From: CAZXCQ01 sp964639275
GTDB taxonomy: Bacteria; Desulfobacterota; DSM-4660; Desulfatiglandales; Desulfatiglandaceae
DNA length: 17,121 nucleotides
Direction: 5' to 3'
Assembly: GCA_964639275.1 (NCBI GenBank)
Contig: CAZXCQ010000131.1
Coordinates: 1-17,121, forward strand
Part shown: positions 16,388 to 17,121 of the stretch, one piece after another
Layout: each line of letters starts with the position of its first letter
Numbering within the stretch: position 1 is the first letter of the stretch
The notes under the pieces: model-generated
Databases searched by the model: none
What the model was told of the DNA's origin: nothing
Seen by the model: only the letters and a program-made list of their open reading frames with translations
Program-made: the position numbers and the translations under genes

Positions 16388-16849
16388 CTAATAGATCCCG
16401 GCCTCACAACCCGCTGCGATGGTCTTGCCCAGTTCTTCGCACTTTTCCAATATCGCTCGATCAATCTCCCCCCTGGCGATCACGGGGTCGTAGACCTTTT
16501 TGAACCGGTAGCCCAAGGCGATCCGCTCAATGTGGTTCAAGGCCCCGGTTCCGTCATTTCCGGCGCTGATAAAGACCACATAGGGCTTTTTAAAGACCTC
16601 CTTTCTTTCACGGGCCTTATTGTAGGTCCGATCAAAAAAGTCCTTGATCATGCCGGACATATACCCGAAGTACTCGGGGGAGCCGATCGCCAGCCCGTCG
16701 CATTCCAAAAGGTCCTGGAGGGTCGCCTCTGCCGCCTTTTTCAGGACGACACCGACGTTCCTGATGGATCTCGCCCCTTGAGCCACACTCTCGGCCATCT
16801 TTTGCGTATTGCCGCTCTGTGAATGATATATGATCAAGATCCGAGTCAT
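16388..16849 (-). CDS. Flavodoxin-family FMN-binding oxidoreductase
   Basis: A 153-aa cytoplasmic flavodoxin-fold protein. The FMN phosphate loop is SQSGNTQKM (10-18) after the first beta strand ILIIYH (4-9). A second cofactor contact, GSPEYFGYMSG (56-66), matches the flavin-ring loop of the NAD(P)H-dependent/WrbA-like group, and ISAGNDGTG (94-102) is a third. Length fits a single-domain flavodoxin. It could serve as an electron carrier or small reductase in anaerobic redox metabolism; no specific partner is visible. The start directly precedes the first beta strand, so it is well placed, yet no Shine-Dalgarno is seen upstream. The heptamer-repeat DNA begins only 7 nt before the ATG and appears to have replaced a normal leader. 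Confidence 0.88.
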   Translation of the reverse strand: MTRILIIYHSQSGNTQKMAESVAQGARSIRNVGVVLKKAAEATLQDLLECDGLAIGSPEYFGYMSGMIKDFFDRTYNKARERKEVFKKPYVVFISAGNDGTGALNHIERIALGYRFKKVYDPVIARGEIDRAILEKCEELGKTIAAGCEAGIY

Positions 16850-16856
16850 TTAATAT

Positions 16857-16891
16857 TGAAGATTGATTATTGTCGATTGACTATTGTCGAT
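16857..16891 (+). repeat. Heptamer tract A, five TGNNNNT units
   Basis: Five consecutive 7-mers on the plus strand: TGAAGAT, TGATTAT, TGTCGAT, TGACTAT, TGTCGAT. Units 2-3 and 4-5 form a 14-nt direct repeat with 13 of 14 matches. The tract abuts the flavodoxin start codon. Confidence 0.75.
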
Positions 16892-16904
16892 CGAAAAACA
16901 GTCT

Positions 16905-16988
16905 AACATCCAGCATCAAGCATCAAGCATCAAGTTTCAAATTTCAAATTTCAAATTTCAAGTTTCAAGCATCCAGTTTCAAGTATCA
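16905..16988 (-). repeat. Heptamer tract B, twelve units in register
   Basis: Read on the minus strand from 16988, twelve 7-mers run without a break in register: variants TGATACT, TGAAACT, GGATGCT, TGAAATT (three in a row), TGATGCT (three in a row) and GGATGTT. Nearly all fit TGAWRYT. The first unit contains the TGA stop codon of the gene entering from the right edge. It points toward tract A, 13 nt away, in the opposite orientation. Confidence 0.85.
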
Positions 16989-17121
16989 AAGAAACTCCCT
17001 TATAGCCTTATCCCTTGTGCTGTTGGCATGAAATATGATGGAATAGTGGTTTAAACCATCCAGGTCCACGCGTTCGGCATGGGGGATCTCTCGAAGCATC
17101 CGCCCTACGACATCTTCGGGC
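16986..17121 (-). CDS. C-terminal fragment of a gene cut by the window edge, possibly alpha/beta hydrolase
   Basis: Forty-four codons and a TGA stop are open on the minus strand to the window edge, too short to be listed as a full ORF. The residues read as a real protein C-terminus: VVGRMLREIPHAERVD, then LDGLNHYSIIFHANS, then a basic TRDKAIREFL end. A GLNHYS-type histidine followed by a helix ending in REFL resembles the catalytic-His tail of alpha/beta hydrolases, but the fragment is too short to be sure. Its stop codon lies inside the first heptamer of tract B. The 5' part is outside the window. Confidence 0.6.
   Translation of the reverse strand, partial: PEDVVGRMLREIPHAERVDLDGLNHYSIIFHANSTRDKAIREFL

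Noticed and set aside
16262..16390. Readthrough extension of the flavodoxin past its TAG
   Set aside because: The frame stays open for about 35 codons, but the protein already ends at a normal place for the family and an open run of this length is not rare by chance.
16857..16988. CRISPR-like array
   Set aside because: The period is 7 nt with no spacers and no cas genes; it is a degenerate tandem repeat.

Overview
The window looks like a chromosomal accessory region of a Gram-negative anaerobe, probably Desulfobacterota (a deltaproteobacterial sulfate reducer or relative). This is inferred from mid-range GC, the nested inverted copies of a 27-nt element built on TTCCGGCGAAAGCCGGAA, the heptamer-phased intergenic tracts near the right end, and the menaquinone-type prenyltransferase beside the island. 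No rRNA, tRNA, integrase, transposase or CRISPR array is visible.

Positions 150-14477 hold one long minus-strand operon of seven genes that reads as a nucleic-acid defence island. In transcription order: (1) a 1205-aa SNF2 helicase with an N-terminal XRE helix-turn-helix and a C-terminal DUF3883 nuclease-like domain; (2) an AlbA_2/GHKL ATP-binding protein; (3) a ParA-type ATPase; (4) a 1091-aa DUF1156 (COG1743) Zn-ribbon adenine methylase; (5) an AAA_21 (OLD/SMC-like) ATPase; (6) a 213-aa small protein with Toprim-like motifs; (7) a DUF499 (COG1483) ATPase. Genes 2 to 7 are joined by ATGA overlaps or gaps of at most 12 nt, and only genes 1 and 2 are separated, by 43 nt. Helicase, methylase and DUF499 ATPase are the Helicase-Methylase-ATPase ('Hma') chassis I recall from defence-island surveys. 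Two further gene pairs sit inside it: AlbA_2+ParA between helicase and methylase, and AAA+Toprim-like between methylase and ATPase. These embedded pairs are the most interesting content.

Upstream of the operon (14478-14580) the DNA is very AT-rich. It carries a candidate promoter flanked and overlapped by three copies of a 10-mer, which suggests autoregulation by the helicase's own HTH domain. Hand-counted GC dips in the central part of the methylase (about 39%, against 54-56% next to it) and in the Toprim-like gene (about 42%) suggest mosaic assembly.

Right of the island, 14658-16261 is a GC-richer plus-strand pair with a near-consensus promoter: a UbiA/MenA prenyltransferase and a CPBP membrane protease overlapping by ATGA. 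A convergent flavodoxin-family gene follows at 16388-16849. Then come two oppositely oriented heptamer tracts (16857-16988) and the 3' end of a minus-strand gene, possibly an alpha/beta hydrolase, cut by the window edge. All family assignments come from reading motifs by eye; no database search was run.
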